Below, piece by piece: positions 30,632 to 40,479 of a stretch of 64,000 bases of DNA. Both the position numbers and the translations under genes were made by a program. The notes under the pieces are model-generated. The model saw only the letters and a program-made list of their open reading frames with translations. It did no database searches and was not told the DNA's origin. Where the stretch lies: the NCBI RefSeq assembly GCF_001050345.1, contig NZ_LFMW01000004.1, positions 124,001-188,000 on the forward strand. The letters run 5' to 3'. The first letter of the stretch is position 1. Each line of letters starts with the position of its first letter. The DNA is from Pseudomonas fildesensis (lineage in GTDB: Bacteria; Pseudomonadota; Gammaproteobacteria; Pseudomonadales; Pseudomonadaceae).

Positions 30632-32008
30632 TCAGCACTCCACCGTACTCACCGCCAACCCACCCCGCGACGTTTCCTTGTATTTGTCATGCATATCCGC
30701 CCCGGTATCGCGCATGGTACGGATCACCCGGTCCAGGGAAATAAAATGCTGGCCGTCGCCACGCAGGGCCATCTGCGCCGCATTGATCGCCTTCACCGCC
30801 GCAATCGCGTTGCGCTCGATACACGGCACTTGCACCAGCCCGCCCACCGGGTCGCAGGTCAGGCCGAGGTTATGTTCCAGGCCGATTTCGGCGGCGTTGC
30901 ACAACTGCTCCGGTGTGGCACCGAGGATCTCGGCAAGCCCGGCCGCAGCCATGGCGCAGGCCGAACCCACTTCGCCCTGGCAACCGACTTCGGCACCGGA
31001 GATCGACGCATTCTTCTTGCACAAAATCCCGACCGCCGCTGCGCTGAGCAGGTAGTCGACGACGTTCGCTTCGGTGACTTCGTCGCTGAACTTCATGAAG
31101 TAATGCAGCACTGCCGGAATGATCCCCGCCGCCCCATTGGTCGGCGCGGTGACCATGCGCCCACCGGCCGCGTTTTCTTCATTCACCGCCAGGGCGAACA
31201 GGTTGACCCATTCCATCGCACTCAAGGTCGAGCCGATCACATTCGGCTTGCCCAGCTCCTGCACACTACGGTGCAACTTTGCCGCGCGGCGGCGTACGTT
31301 CAAGCCGCCAGGCAGGATGCCTTCGTGCTTGAGGCCCTGCTCGACGCACGCCTGCATGGCGCGCCAGAGCTTCATCAGGCCGCTGCGGATTTCGTCTTCG
31401 GAGCGCCAAACCTTTTCATTCGCCAGCATCAGCTCGGCAACGCGCAGGTTGTGGGTCTTGCACAACTGCAACAGCTCTACCGCGCTGGAAAAATCATAGG
31501 GCAGTTCGGTACGGTCCATGTCCGCCACACCGCTGCGGGCCTGGGCTTCGTCCACGACAAAACCGCCGCCCACCGAGTAGTAGGTATCGCGGTGCAATTC
31601 ACCGTTATCGCCGGTCACCACCAGGGTCATGGCATTGGGATGGAACGGCAGGTTTTCGTCGAGCAGGCGCATGTCCCGCGCCCATACAAAGGGCACCGGC
31701 AGGCGGCCGTCCAACAGCAGCGTATTGGTCTCGCGCAGGGTGCTGATACGCAGGCCAATTTGCGACGGATCGATCGCGTCCGGCCATTCACCCATCAGGC
31801 CCATGATGGTGGCGGTGTCGCTGCCGTGACCGATGCCGGTGGCCGATAAAGAGCCGTAGAGCTGAACTTCGACACCCCTGACTTGTTCCAACAGTTCACG
31901 AACGCGTAGTGCCTGGACGAACAACGCCGCGGCGCGCATGGGGCCGACGGTGTGAGAACTCGAAGGCCCGATGCCGATCTTGAACAGGTCGAAAACGCTG
32001 ATAGCCAT
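30632..32008 (-). CDS. sdaB: L-serine dehydratase
   Basis: A 458-residue single-chain iron-sulfur L-serine dehydratase: N-terminal beta domain with [22 protein letters not shown]-terminal alpha domain with the cluster cysteines ([34 protein letters not shown]). It deaminates serine to pyruvate and ammonia, oxygen-sensitive via a [4Fe-4S] cluster. In this setting it drains serine formed from glycine at the end of betaine catabolism, and it is a conserved member of the GbdR region. Upstream lies a very long inverted repeat (32063-32222). Confidence 0.93.
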   Translation of the reverse strand: MAISVFDLFKIGIGPSSSHTVGPMRAAALFVQALRVRELLEQVRGVEVQLYGSLSATGIGHGSDTATIMGLMGEWPDAIDPSQIGLRISTLRETNTLLLDGRLPVPFVWARDMRLLDENLPFHPNAMTLVVTGDNGELHRDTYYSVGGGFVVDEAQARSGVADMDRTELPYDFSSAVELLQLCKTHNLRVAELMLANEKVWRSEDEIRSGLMKLWRAMQACVEQGLKHEGILPGGLNVRRRAAKLHRSVQELGKPNVIGSTLSAMEWVNLFALAVNEENAAGGRMVTAPTNGAAGIIPAVLHYFMKFSDEVTEANVVDYLLSAAAVGILCKKNASISGAEVGCQGEVGSACAMAAAGLAEILGATPEQLCNAAEIGLEHNLGLTCDPVGGLVQVPCIERNAIAAVKAINAAQMALRGDGQHFISLDRVIRTMRDTGADMHDKYKETSRGGLAVSTVEC

Positions 32009-32062
32009 TGCCGTGGAACTCCTCGATAAGCACGGGCCAGGCTCGAATGAGCTGCTACGCTC

Positions 32063-32222
32063 GTAGCTCGCGTGACCCTTTTATTGAGTTCAAGTTCGGA
32101 TGCCAGGTGCCCATAGACAAGGCGCTGCGACGAGTCATAGCTGCGCTATGGCGAGGAGCAGCAACGCAGGCTATGGGTGCCTGGCGCCGAAACTGGGATC
32201 AATAAAGGGTTACGCGAGCTAC
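32063..32222. repeat. 160-bp long inverted repeat between sdaB and cbcX
   Basis: Left arm 32063-32087 (GTAGCTCGCGTGACCC then TTTTATTGA) and right arm 32199-32222 (TCAATAAA then GGGTTACGCGAGCTAC) pair over about 24 bp with one bulge and one G-T. A second inner pair, GCCAGGTGCCCATAG (32102) with CTATGGGTGCCTGGC (32171), matches at 13 of 15. The folded form would be a long cruciform or RNA hairpin. It is non-coding and lies in the divergent region of sdaB and cbcXWV. The remaining part, 32223-32580, holds the cbcX promoter, but I could not fix its boxes. Confidence 0.75.
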
Positions 32223-32580
32223 CGGCCCAGATGGCGGCATCATCAAGCTTTTGGCTGCCCTCACGGCGTCTCACACCGACGCACTCATGCTCACAAGCGT
32301 CGCTCACGTGCAATGCGCTGTTTTGGCCGTTTTTAGCGGTGCAAATGGGCAAACCCTGCGGTTTTGCCCTGGGAAAAACCTATAAGCGACGTCACCGACA
32401 CTGGATACGACCATGCCTGTACTGGATACGACGCCCCCTGTAGGCGTCAGATTTTCACTGGTACATGATCAGTCTCGACTCGTTTGCAAGGCACCGTGCC
32501 AGAGCTGTCGTCGCACGCCCCAACCGCAACACCATAAAGCGCGGCGAATGCCGCCAGAAAAGACACAGGAGTCTACCCCC

Positions 32581-33528
32581 ATGAAAGGTTCACCCTCGTT
32601 GTTGTTGGCCGCCATGCTGAGTCTGCCAGTCGTGGCGCACGCTGCAGAACCGGCACAGTGTCAGACCGTCAATTTCTCCGATGTCGGCTGGACCGACATC
32701 ACCGTCACTACCGCAACCACCAGCGAAGTCCTCAAGGGTCTGGGCTACAAGCCCCGCACCACGATGATTTCGGTACCAGTGACTTACAAGTCCCTGGCCG
32801 ACGGCAAGAACATGGACATTTTCCTCGGCAACTGGATGCCGACCATGGAAAACGACATCAAGCAGTACCGTGATGCCGGCACCGTGGAAACCGTGCGCGC
32901 CAACCTGGAGAACGCCAAGTACACCCTGGCAGTCCCCGAGGCGTTGTACGACAAGGGCCTGAAAGACTTCAAAGATATCGCCAAATTCAAGGAGGAGCTG
33001 GGCGGCAAGATCTACGGCATTGAGCCTGGCAACGACGGCAACCGCACCATCCAGACGCTGATCGACAAAGATGCCTTCCGCCTGAAAACCGCCGGCTTCA
33101 AAGTGGTCGAGTCCAGCGAAGCCGGCATGCTTTCCCAAGTGGAACGCGCCTCCAAGCGCGGCCAGGCCATCGTGTTCCTCGGCTGGGAACCGCACCCGAT
33201 GAACACCCGCTTCAAGATGAAGTACCTGACCGGGGGTGACGATTCGTTCGGCCCCAACTACGGCCAGGCCACCATCTACACCAACGTGCGCAAGGGCTAC
33301 ACCCAGGAATGCAGCAACGTGGGCCAGTTGCTGAAAAACCTGTCGTTCACCCTGACCATGGAAAGCACCCTAATGGGTAACGTCCTGGACGACAAGATGA
33401 AGCCCGACGCCGCGGCCAAGGCCTGGCTGCAGAAGAACCCGCAAGTGCTCGACACCTGGCTGGCCGGTGTCACCACCGTCGACGGCAAACCCGGTCTGGA
33501 GGCCGTCAAAGCGTACCTCGCCAAGTAA
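32581..33528 (+). CDS. cbcX: Choline/betaine-binding periplasmic protein CbcX
   Basis: A 315-residue OpuAC-type binding protein. The signal peptide is cleaved near AHAA/EPA. Ligand-site motifs are VNFSDVGWTDITVTTATTSEV, DIFLGNWMPTM, GIEPGNDGNRTIQ and FLGWEPHPMNTRF. It captures choline and related quaternary amines in the periplasm and delivers them to CbcW/CbcV. The ATG at 32581 follows GGAG and starts a clean signal peptide. It is a paralogue of CaiX (24704) with the same length and motif order. First gene of the cbc operon. Confidence 0.92.
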   Translation: MKGSPSLLLAAMLSLPVVAHAAEPAQCQTVNFSDVGWTDITVTTATTSEVLKGLGYKPRTTMISVPVTYKSLADGKNMDIFLGNWMPTMENDIKQYRDAGTVETVRANLENAKYTLAVPEALYDKGLKDFKDIAKFKEELGGKIYGIEPGNDGNRTIQTLIDKDAFRLKTAGFKVVESSEAGMLSQVERASKRGQAIVFLGWEPHPMNTRFKMKYLTGGDDSFGPNYGQATIYTNVRKGYTQECSNVGQLLKNLSFTLTMESTLMGNVLDDKMKPDAAAKAWLQKNPQVLDTWLAGVTTVDGKPGLEAVKAYLAK

Positions 33529-33609
33529 CTAACTCAGTAGCAGTGCTGACCCCGGGGTGGTGCGCTGCCCCGGGATGTTTTCCCTCTTCGCATGTGGACA
33601 TTCACTACC

Positions 33610-34455
33610 ATGCTGACTGAACAGAAAATCCCACTAGGCCAGTACATCGCTGCCTTCGTCGACTGGTTGACCCAACACGGTGCCAACTACTTCGACGCGA
33701 TCGCATCGACACTGGAAACGATGATCCACGGCGTGACGTTCGCGCTGACCTGGTTCAATCCGCTGGCATTGATCGGTCTGATTGCGCTGCTGGCTCACTT
33801 TATTCAACGTAAGTGGGGGCTGACGGTTTTTGTCATCGCCTCCTTCCTGCTGATCCTCAACCTGGGGTACTGGCAGGAAACCATGGAAACCCTCGCGCAG
33901 GTGTTGTTCGCCACCCTGGTCTGCGTGGTCATCGGCGTGCCGCTGGGCATTGTTGCCGCGCACAAACCGATGTTCTACACCCTGATGCGGCCGGTTCTCG
34001 ATCTGATGCAGACCGTTCCGACCTTCGTCTACCTCATCCCTACCCTGACCCTCTTCGGGCTGGGTGTGGTGCCCGGGCTGATTTCCACGGTGGTGTTCGC
34101 GATTGCCGCGCCTATCCGTCTGACCTACCTGGGTATCCGAGACGTTCCGCAAGAGTTGATGGACGCCGGCAAGGCCTTTGGCTGCTCGCGCCGTCAGCTA
34201 CTCTCGCGCATTGAACTGCCCCACGCCATGCCGAGCATTGCCGCCGGCATTACCCAATGCATCATGCTGTCGTTGTCGATGGTGGTGATTGCGGCCCTGG
34301 TGGGCGCCGACGGCCTCGGTAAGCCGGTGGTCAACGCACTGAACACCGCCGACATCGCCCTGGGCTTTGAAGCCGGCCTGGCGATCGTATTGCTGGCCAT
34401 CATGCTCGACCGTATCTGCAAACAACCCGACGCCAAAGTAGGGGGTGATGCATGA
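33610..34455 (+). CDS. cbcW: Quaternary amine ABC permease CbcW
   Basis: A 281-residue integral membrane permease of the ProW/OpuAB type with about six helices and the conserved cytoplasmic loop QELMDAGKAFGCSRRQLLSRIELPHAMPSI that contacts the ATPase (EAA motif). The N-terminus MLTEQKIPLGQYIAAFVDWL is like Pseudomonas CbcW, which sets the start at 33610; an ATG at 33592 is less likely. Its end overlaps cbcV by 4 bp. With CbcX, CaiX and BetX as binding proteins it forms the shared importer for choline, carnitine and betaine. Confidence 0.92.
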   Translation: MLTEQKIPLGQYIAAFVDWLTQHGANYFDAIASTLETMIHGVTFALTWFNPLALIGLIALLAHFIQRKWGLTVFVIASFLLILNLGYWQETMETLAQVLFATLVCVVIGVPLGIVAAHKPMFYTLMRPVLDLMQTVPTFVYLIPTLTLFGLGVVPGLISTVVFAIAAPIRLTYLGIRDVPQELMDAGKAFGCSRRQLLSRIELPHAMPSIAAGITQCIMLSLSMVVIAALVGADGLGKPVVNALNTADIALGFEAGLAIVLLAIMLDRICKQPDAKVGGDA

Positions 34456-35630
34456 GCATTATCCGATTCGACAATGTCGATGTGATCTTCTCCAAAGACC
34501 CACGCGAAGCGCTCAAGCTGCTGGACCAGGGCATGAGCCGTAACGAAATCCTGAAAAAAACCGGGCAGATTGTCGGCGTTGAAAAAGCCAGCCTGGATGT
34601 GGAAAAAGGCGAAATCTGCGTGCTGATGGGCCTGTCGGGCTCCGGCAAGTCGAGCTTGCTGCGCTGCATCAACGGCCTCAACACCGTGAGCCGTGGCCAG
34701 CTGTTTGTGGAACATGAAGGTCGCCAGATCGACATCGCGTCCTGCACCCCGGCCGAGCTTAAAATGATGCGCACCAAGCGCATCGCCATGGTGTTCCAGA
34801 AGTTCGCCCTGATGCCCTGGCTGACGGTGCGCGAGAACATCAGCTTCGGCCTGGAAATGCAGGGCCGCCCGGAGAAAGAGCGGCGCAAGCTGGTGGATGA
34901 AAAACTCGAACTGGTGGGCCTGACCCAGTGGCGCAACAAGAAGCCCGACGAACTCTCCGGTGGCATGCAGCAGCGCGTCGGCCTGGCCCGTGCGTTGGCG
35001 ATGGACGCCGATATCCTGCTGATGGACGAACCCTTCTCCGCCCTTGACCCGCTGATCCGCCAAGGCCTGCAGGACGAGCTGCTGGAACTGCAACGCAAGC
35101 TGAGCAAGACCATCGTGTTCGTGAGTCACGACCTCGATGAGGCGCTCAAACTGGGCAGCCGTATCGCGATCATGAAAGACGGCAAGATCATCCAGTACAG
35201 CGTGCCGGAAGAGATCGTGCTGAACCCGGCGGATGACTATGTGCGCACCTTCGTCGCGCATACCAACCCGCTGAACGTACTGTGCGGGCGCAGCCTGATG
35301 CGCACGCTGGACAACTGCAAACGCGTGAACGGCTCGGTGTGCCTCGACCCGAGCGGCGACTCATGGCTGGACCTGGCCGAAGGCAACACCATCCAGGGCG
35401 CCCGCCAGAATGGCGTGGTGATGAACTTGCAGAACTGGGCGCCAGGGCAACCCGTGGAAGGTTTGAGCCGGGTCCCGACGTTGGTGGATTCGAACATCGG
35501 CATGCGCGATGCGTTGCAGATTCGGTATCACACCGGGAACAAGCTGGTGTTGCATGACAACAACCAGGTGGTGGGGATCTTGGGCGACAGTGAGCTCTAC
35601 CACGCCCTCTTGGGCAAGAACCTGGGTTAA
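34452..35630 (+). CDS. cbcV: Quaternary amine ABC ATPase CbcV
   Basis: A 392-residue ABC ATPase of the glycine betaine/proline (ProV) group. Walker A GLSGSGKSSLLRCING, Q-loop, signature LSGGMQQRVGLARAL, Walker B ILLMDEPFSALD and a switch histidine (FVSHDLDEA) are intact. The C-terminal 110 residues form the regulatory CBS-like extension usual for ProV/OpuAA. It starts in an ATGA overlap with cbcW. It powers import of choline and related amines. Confidence 0.93.
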   Translation: MSIIRFDNVDVIFSKDPREALKLLDQGMSRNEILKKTGQIVGVEKASLDVEKGEICVLMGLSGSGKSSLLRCINGLNTVSRGQLFVEHEGRQIDIASCTPAELKMMRTKRIAMVFQKFALMPWLTVRENISFGLEMQGRPEKERRKLVDEKLELVGLTQWRNKKPDELSGGMQQRVGLARALAMDADILLMDEPFSALDPLIRQGLQDELLELQRKLSKTIVFVSHDLDEALKLGSRIAIMKDGKIIQYSVPEEIVLNPADDYVRTFVAHTNPLNVLCGRSLMRTLDNCKRVNGSVCLDPSGDSWLDLAEGNTIQGARQNGVVMNLQNWAPGQPVEGLSRVPTLVDSNIGMRDALQIRYHTGNKLVLHDNNQVVGILGDSELYHALLGKNLG

Positions 35631-35664
35631 CAGACACTGCAAGACCCATTGAAGAAACAGGGTC

Positions 35665-35758
35665 AATGTGGGAGGGGGCTTGCTCCCGATGGTGGTGTGT
35701 CAGTCACCTGATTAATTGACTGAACCACCGCCATCGGGAGCAAGCCCCCTCCCACATT
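35665..35758. repeat. REP-type inverted repeat between cbcV and betT
   Basis: Long arms AATGTGGGAGGGGGCTTGCT and complement, then CCGATGG/CCATCGG and GGTGGTGTGTCAG. Placed between convergent genes, it may end both transcripts. Confidence 0.92.
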
Positions 35759-35804
35759 TTTTGACCCCGTGGTGTCAGTGACGACACCACCGGCCTTTCA
35801 ACTA

Positions 35805-37796
35805 TCAGCTATAGACACGGCCAAGGAGCTGCCGATGGCTTTCAAACTGATCGAGCACGTCCCGGGTGATCTGTTCCTGGGCGAAGCCCATCAGGTCGTA
35901 TTCCTGAGGCCCGTTGTGCAGGTACACCTCGGCACGGTAGTAACGGGTGCGTTCTTCTTCAGGCAAGTCGTCCGGTGCCGACGAATAAGCATCCAGGCTC
36001 ACTTCGTAGACAAACGGGTTGCCCTCTTCCATCTCGATGCGCACGCCGATGCAGCGCTTGGATTTGCCGAGCAAGGTCTGCACTTCCAGGCCCTGGTCAC
36101 GCAACGCCGTCGCGGCGTCTTCCAGCGCCGGGGTTACATGCTTGTCCATAAAACGTTGCACGGTGCCCTGGCTTGGCTGCAAGTCCAGCGCGTTCAACCG
36201 TTCGCTGAAACCACGACGGCCACGTTCGGCCAGTTGCGCCTGCTCCAACTCCATCGCCACGTCCTGGCGCATCGCTTTGTGCAAACCGAACATGAACACA
36301 ATCAGCACCACCGAGAACGGCAGCCCCGCCAGCACAACCATGGTTTGCATGGCTTCGAAGTTGCCGGCAAACAGCAGGCCGATGGTCACCAGGGTGATCA
36401 CCGCCGACCAGAAGATGCGCAACCAGTGCGGCGCGTCTTCATCCACATTGCCGCCTTTGCAAGAAAGGTTGGCCATCATCACCGCGCCGGAATCCGCCGG
36501 GGTCAGGAACAGCACAAAGCCCACGAAGATCGATACGCCGATGACGATTTTCGACGCTGGGTAATGCTCCAGCAGTTGGTAGATGGCCATGGACGGTTGT
36601 TCCAGCGCCGTCTTGCCCAACTCTACTGCACCGTGGTTCAGCACCAGGTCCAAAGCCGAGTTACCGAAGATCGACAGCCACGCCAGGGTAAAGCCCAGCG
36701 GAATCAGCAGCACGCCGGCCACCAGTTCCCGCACCGTGCGCCCCCGGGAAATACGCGCGATGAACATGCCCACGAACGGCGCCCAGGAAATCCACCAGGC
36801 CCAGTAGAACAGGGTCCACAGGCCCATCCAGCGCTCGGTTTTGTCACCGTCGCCTTCGTACACATAGAGGTCGAAGGTTTTCAGCACGATGCCGTTGAGG
36901 TAGTCACCGGTGTTCTGTACCAGGCCGTTGAGCAGGTGCAGGGTCGGGCCGAACAGCAGCACGAAGATCAGCAAGCCGCTGAACAGCACGATGTTGAGGT
37001 TGGACAGGCGGCGAATGCCGTTTTCCACGCCCGACACGGCGGCGATGGTCGCCACGGTGCTCATCACGATGATCACGATCAGCAAGTTAGTGTTGCTGTG
37101 CTCCATGCCGAACAGGTTTTCCAGCCCGGACGACACTTGCATCGAGCCAATCCCCAGGTTGGTCACCAAACCCAGCAGCGTCACGAACATACCGAAACCG
37201 TCCACCGCGTGGCCGGCTGCGCCTTTCACCCAACGCTCGCCCACCAGCGGGTACAGCGCCGAGCGCAAGGCCAGCGGCTGGTTATGGCGATACGCAAAGT
37301 ACGCCACGGCCAGGCCGACCAAGGCATAGATCGCCCAACCGTGCAGGCCCCAGTGCAGGAAGGTCAGCTGCAACGCCTGGCGTGCCGCACCATTGCTGGC
37401 GGCCGCGCCTTCTGGCGGGTTGAAGTAGTGGTCCAACGGCTCGGAAGCGCCGAAGTACAGCAGCGAGATGCCGATGCCCGACGAGAACAACATGCCCGCC
37501 CAAGCGCCGTAGCTGAAGTCCGGGGTGTCGTCCTTGCTGCCCAGTTTCAACTTGCCGTAGGACGAAAACGCCAGGCCCAACACGAACACGAGGTAGGCGG
37601 CGATGACCACCATGTAGTACCAGCCGAAGCTTTTCGACAGCCACGCCTGTGCGACACCGAGCATGCGCCCGGCCTCCTGCGGGGCGATGATCAGGATGGC
37701 AGTCAACAACAGAATCAGCGCGGTAGAGGTGTAGAACACCCAACCGTTGACCCGTACCTTTTCCGGCGGGGTCTTTATAAGAGAGGCAGAACTCAT
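35805..37796 (-). CDS. betT: High-affinity choline transporter BetT (BCCT family)
   Basis: A 663-residue BCCT carrier: twelve hydrophobic helices to about residue 505, the family signature WAWWISWAPFVGMFIARISRGRTVRE, and a soluble C-terminal domain of about 150 residues that in BetT sets osmotic response. SGIGISLLYFGASEPLDHYF is the early BCCT motif. The ATG at 37796 is favoured; a longer frame adds 20 unlikely residues. It is divergent from betIBA, with a perfect 20-bp BetI-type operator at 38040. It imports choline for conversion to betaine. Confidence 0.93.
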   Translation of the reverse strand: MSSASLIKTPPEKVRVNGWVFYTSTALILLLTAILIIAPQEAGRMLGVAQAWLSKSFGWYYMVVIAAYLVFVLGLAFSSYGKLKLGSKDDTPDFSYGAWAGMLFSSGIGISLLYFGASEPLDHYFNPPEGAAASNGAARQALQLTFLHWGLHGWAIYALVGLAVAYFAYRHNQPLALRSALYPLVGERWVKGAAGHAVDGFGMFVTLLGLVTNLGIGSMQVSSGLENLFGMEHSNTNLLIVIIVMSTVATIAAVSGVENGIRRLSNLNIVLFSGLLIFVLLFGPTLHLLNGLVQNTGDYLNGIVLKTFDLYVYEGDGDKTERWMGLWTLFYWAWWISWAPFVGMFIARISRGRTVRELVAGVLLIPLGFTLAWLSIFGNSALDLVLNHGAVELGKTALEQPSMAIYQLLEHYPASKIVIGVSIFVGFVLFLTPADSGAVMMANLSCKGGNVDEDAPHWLRIFWSAVITLVTIGLLFAGNFEAMQTMVVLAGLPFSVVLIVFMFGLHKAMRQDVAMELEQAQLAERGRRGFSERLNALDLQPSQGTVQRFMDKHVTPALEDAATALRDQGLEVQTLLGKSKRCIGVRIEMEEGNPFVYEVSLDAYSSAPDDLPEEERTRYYRAEVYLHNGPQEYDLMGFAQEQITRDVLDQFESHRQLLGRVYS

Positions 37797-38039
37797 GGCG
37801 CAGATGCTCCAGGCAGTGCGAGAGAGAAACACAAGGCAACGGTTATCCCGGGACATCGATTTTTCGGCAGTCGACGGACGGGTGTTATAAAGACACCCCG
37901 AAAATCCCTGCGCCCCGCCGAGGCGGTGCCAGGCCCTTATGTGGCCTGTTTCAAGGGTTTTCGCAGGTGTCAGATGTCGCCGCCCACGTGTAGGAAATAC
38001 CTGTAGGCAGCGACCATTTGTCGCAGAGCTTATTCTTTG

Positions 38040-38059
38040 TTGATTGAACGTTCAATCAA
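38040..38059. promoter_or_regulatory. BetI operator between betT and betI
   Basis: A perfect 20-bp palindrome TTGATTGAACGTTCAATCAA lies in the divergent betT/betI region. BetI is a TetR-type repressor, and palindromes with ATTGAACGTTCAAT are its known type of site. It can control both directions and be relieved by choline. Confidence 0.85.
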
Positions 38060-38128
38060 AACAAAATAGACTGGCCACCAAGTCGACGAACGTTCATCGC
38101 CCGTCGCAGGCCTAAGGAGAGGTGCTAC

Positions 38129-38722
38129 ATGCCCAAGGTCGGTATGCAACCCATACGCCGCCAGCAGTTGATCGAAGCCACGCTGACGGCCATCGATCAG
38201 GTCGGAATGGGAGATGCCAGCATTGCGCTGATCGCCCGTTTGGCCGGTGTCTCGAACGGCATCATCAGTCACTACTTTCAGGACAAGAACGGCCTGATCG
38301 CCGCGACGATGCGGTACTTGATGAATGTGCTGATCGAGAACGTCCACGAACGCAGGCTTGCGCTGAAGGACGACAGCCCACGGGCGCACCTTCGGGTGAT
38401 CATCGAGGGCAACTTCGACGCCAGCCAGGTCAACGGACCGGCAATGAAAACCTGGCTGGCCTTCTGGGCCACCAGCATGCATCACCCGTCATTGCACAGG
38501 TTGCAGCGGATCAACGATCAACGTCTGTATTCCAACCTGTGCTGCCAGTTCCGCCGAGTGCTGCCGCTGCCGCACGCACGCAAAGCAGCCAGAGGCCTGG
38601 CAGCCCTGATCGACGGTTTGTGGTTGCGCGGTGCCCTGTCGGGAGACGCTTTCGACACGGAGCAGGCGCAGCGGATCGCTTACGAATACATGGATTTCCA
38701 ATTGGCCAAGCAGGTGAGTTAG
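38129..38722 (+). CDS. betI: Choline-responsive repressor BetI
   Basis: A 197-residue TetR-family repressor: N-terminal helix-turn-helix ([27 protein letters not shown]) and C-terminal ligand domain with the BetI-typical [25 protein letters not shown]. It represses betIBA and betT until choline is present. The start has AAGGAGAGG about 10 bp before. The operator 70 bp upstream would give autoregulation. betB follows after 110 bp. Confidence 0.95.
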   Translation: MPKVGMQPIRRQQLIEATLTAIDQVGMGDASIALIARLAGVSNGIISHYFQDKNGLIAATMRYLMNVLIENVHERRLALKDDSPRAHLRVIIEGNFDASQVNGPAMKTWLAFWATSMHHPSLHRLQRINDQRLYSNLCCQFRRVLPLPHARKAARGLAALIDGLWLRGALSGDAFDTEQAQRIAYEYMDFQLAKQVS

Positions 38723-38832
38723 AGCACCTATAAACGCTCAACCCCTGAACGTCTGCCGCTCAGTGTTGCCAGAACCTCATGGCCCACTTTTCGGCGGGTA
38801 ACGCCAACCACTTATGCACTTGCGAGGACTTT

Positions 38833-40305
38833 ATGGCCCGTTTCGACCTGCAAAAACTCTACATTGACGGCGGCTACAGCGACGCTGGCAGCGATGCCAC
38901 CTTCGAAGCCATCAACCCGGCTAACGGTGAAGTTCTCGCCCAAGTGCAACGCGCAACGTTCGATGACGTTGAACGTGCAGTGGTCAGCGCTGAAAAAGGC
39001 CAGAAGATCTGGGCCGCGATGACCGCCATGGAGCGTTCGCGCATCCTGCGTCGTGCCGTCGACATCCTGCGCGAGCGCAACGATGAACTGGCTGCCCTGG
39101 AAACCCTGGACACCGGTAAAGCTTTCTCCGAAACCAAGTACGTCGACATCGTTACCGGCGCCGACGTACTGGAATACTACGCAGGCCTGGTGCCCGCCAT
39201 CGAAGGCGAGCAGATCCCGCTGCGCGACACCTCGTTCGTCTACACCCGCCGCGAGCCGCTGGGCGTAGTCGCCGGTATCGGCGCGTGGAACTACCCGATC
39301 CAGATCGCCCTGTGGAAATCCGCCCCGGCCCTGGCTGCCGGCAACGCGATGATCTTCAAGCCAAGCGAAGTCACCTCGCTGACCACCCTGAAACTGGCCG
39401 AGATCTACACCGAAGCCGGCGTTCCGGCTGGCGTGTTCAACGTACTGACCGGCAGCGGCCGTGAAGTCGGCACCTGGCTGACCGAGCACCCGCGCATCGA
39501 GAAAATCTCGTTCACTGGCGGCACCGACACCGGCAAAAAAGTCATGGCCAGCGCTTCGAGCTCCTCGCTCAAGGAAGTGACCATGGAACTGGGCGGCAAG
39601 TCCCCGCTGATCGTGTTCGAAGACGCCGACCTCGATCGCGCCGCCGACATTGCGATGATGGCCAACTTCTACAGCTCCGGTCAGGTCTGCACCAACGGCA
39701 CTCGCGTGTTCGTACCCAAGCACCTGCAAGCGGCCTTCGAAGCCAAGATCGCCGAGCGCGTTGCGCGCATCCGCATTGGCGACCCACAAGACGACAACAC
39801 CAACTTCGGCCCGCTGGTCAGCTTCGCCCACATGGAAAGCGTGCTGGGCTACATCGCCAAGGGCAAAGAGCAAGGCGCCCGCCTGCTGTGCGGCGGCGAC
39901 CGCCTGACCGACGGCGACTTCGCCAAAGGCGCCTACGTGGCACCGACCGTGTTCACCGACTGCACCGACGAGATGACCATCGTCCGTGAAGAAATCTTCG
40001 GCCCGGTGATGAGCATCCTCACCTACGAGACTGAAGAAGAAGTGATCCGTCGCGCCAACGACACCGACTTCGGCCTCGCCGCCGGCCTGGTGACCAAGGA
40101 CCTGAACCGCGCCCACCGCGTGATTCATCAGCTGGAAGCCGGTATCTGCTGGATCAACGCCTGGGGCGAGTCCGACGCGAAGATGCCGGTGGGCGGCTAC
40201 AAGCAGTCGGGTGTTGGCCGTGAGAACGGGATCAGCTCGCTGAATAACTTCACCCGCATCAAATCGGTACAGGTTGAGCTGGGCGACTACGCCTCGGTGT
40301 TCTAA
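38833..40305 (+). CDS. betB: Betaine aldehyde dehydrogenase
   Basis: A 490-residue NAD(P)-dependent aldehyde dehydrogenase. Catalytic Cys286 ([12 protein letters not shown]) and general base Glu252 ([17 protein letters not shown]) are present, and [11 protein letters not shown] is the cofactor loop. Length and motifs equal P. aeruginosa BetB. It oxidises betaine aldehyde to glycine betaine. The ATG at 38833 has GAGGA 5-9 bp before; the earlier in-frame ATG at 38779 would add 18 residues without support. betA follows after a REP element. Confidence 0.95.
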   Translation: MARFDLQKLYIDGGYSDAGSDATFEAINPANGEVLAQVQRATFDDVERAVVSAEKGQKIWAAMTAMERSRILRRAVDILRERNDELAALETLDTGKAFSETKYVDIVTGADVLEYYAGLVPAIEGEQIPLRDTSFVYTRREPLGVVAGIGAWNYPIQIALWKSAPALAAGNAMIFKPSEVTSLTTLKLAEIYTEAGVPAGVFNVLTGSGREVGTWLTEHPRIEKISFTGGTDTGKKVMASASSSSLKEVTMELGGKSPLIVFEDADLDRAADIAMMANFYSSGQVCTNGTRVFVPKHLQAAFEAKIAERVARIRIGDPQDDNTNFGPLVSFAHMESVLGYIAKGKEQGARLLCGGDRLTDGDFAKGAYVAPTVFTDCTDEMTIVREEIFGPVMSILTYETEEEVIRRANDTDFGLAAGLVTKDLNRAHRVIHQLEAGICWINAWGESDAKMPVGGYKQSGVGRENGISSLNNFTRIKSVQVELGDYASVF

Positions 40306-40330
40306 CCCCCGGGAGCCAGGGGTGCGCCTT

Positions 40331-40443
40331 TGTGGCGAGGGAGCTTGCTCCCGCTGGAGTGCGTAGCAGTCCCAAAAATCTTGGGAGCGCTACGCACTCC
40401 AGCGCGAGCAAGCTCGCTCGCCACAACAAGCTCCCTCGCCACA
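40331..40443. repeat. Compound REP element between betB and betA
   Basis: TGTGGCGAGGGAGCTTGCTC and complement form the outer pair; an inner palindrome of GGAGTGCGTAGC with GCTACGCACTCC and an extra half unit complete the element. It interrupts the betIBA operon. Confidence 0.9.
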
Positions 40444-40479
40444 AAATCAGCCTGAACCACATTTTACGAGGGTGCATTT

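Noticed and set aside
35769..38006. A 745-codon open frame opposite betT
   Set aside because: Antisense shadow of betT; low-complexity His/Gln/Arg composition and no recognisable motif.
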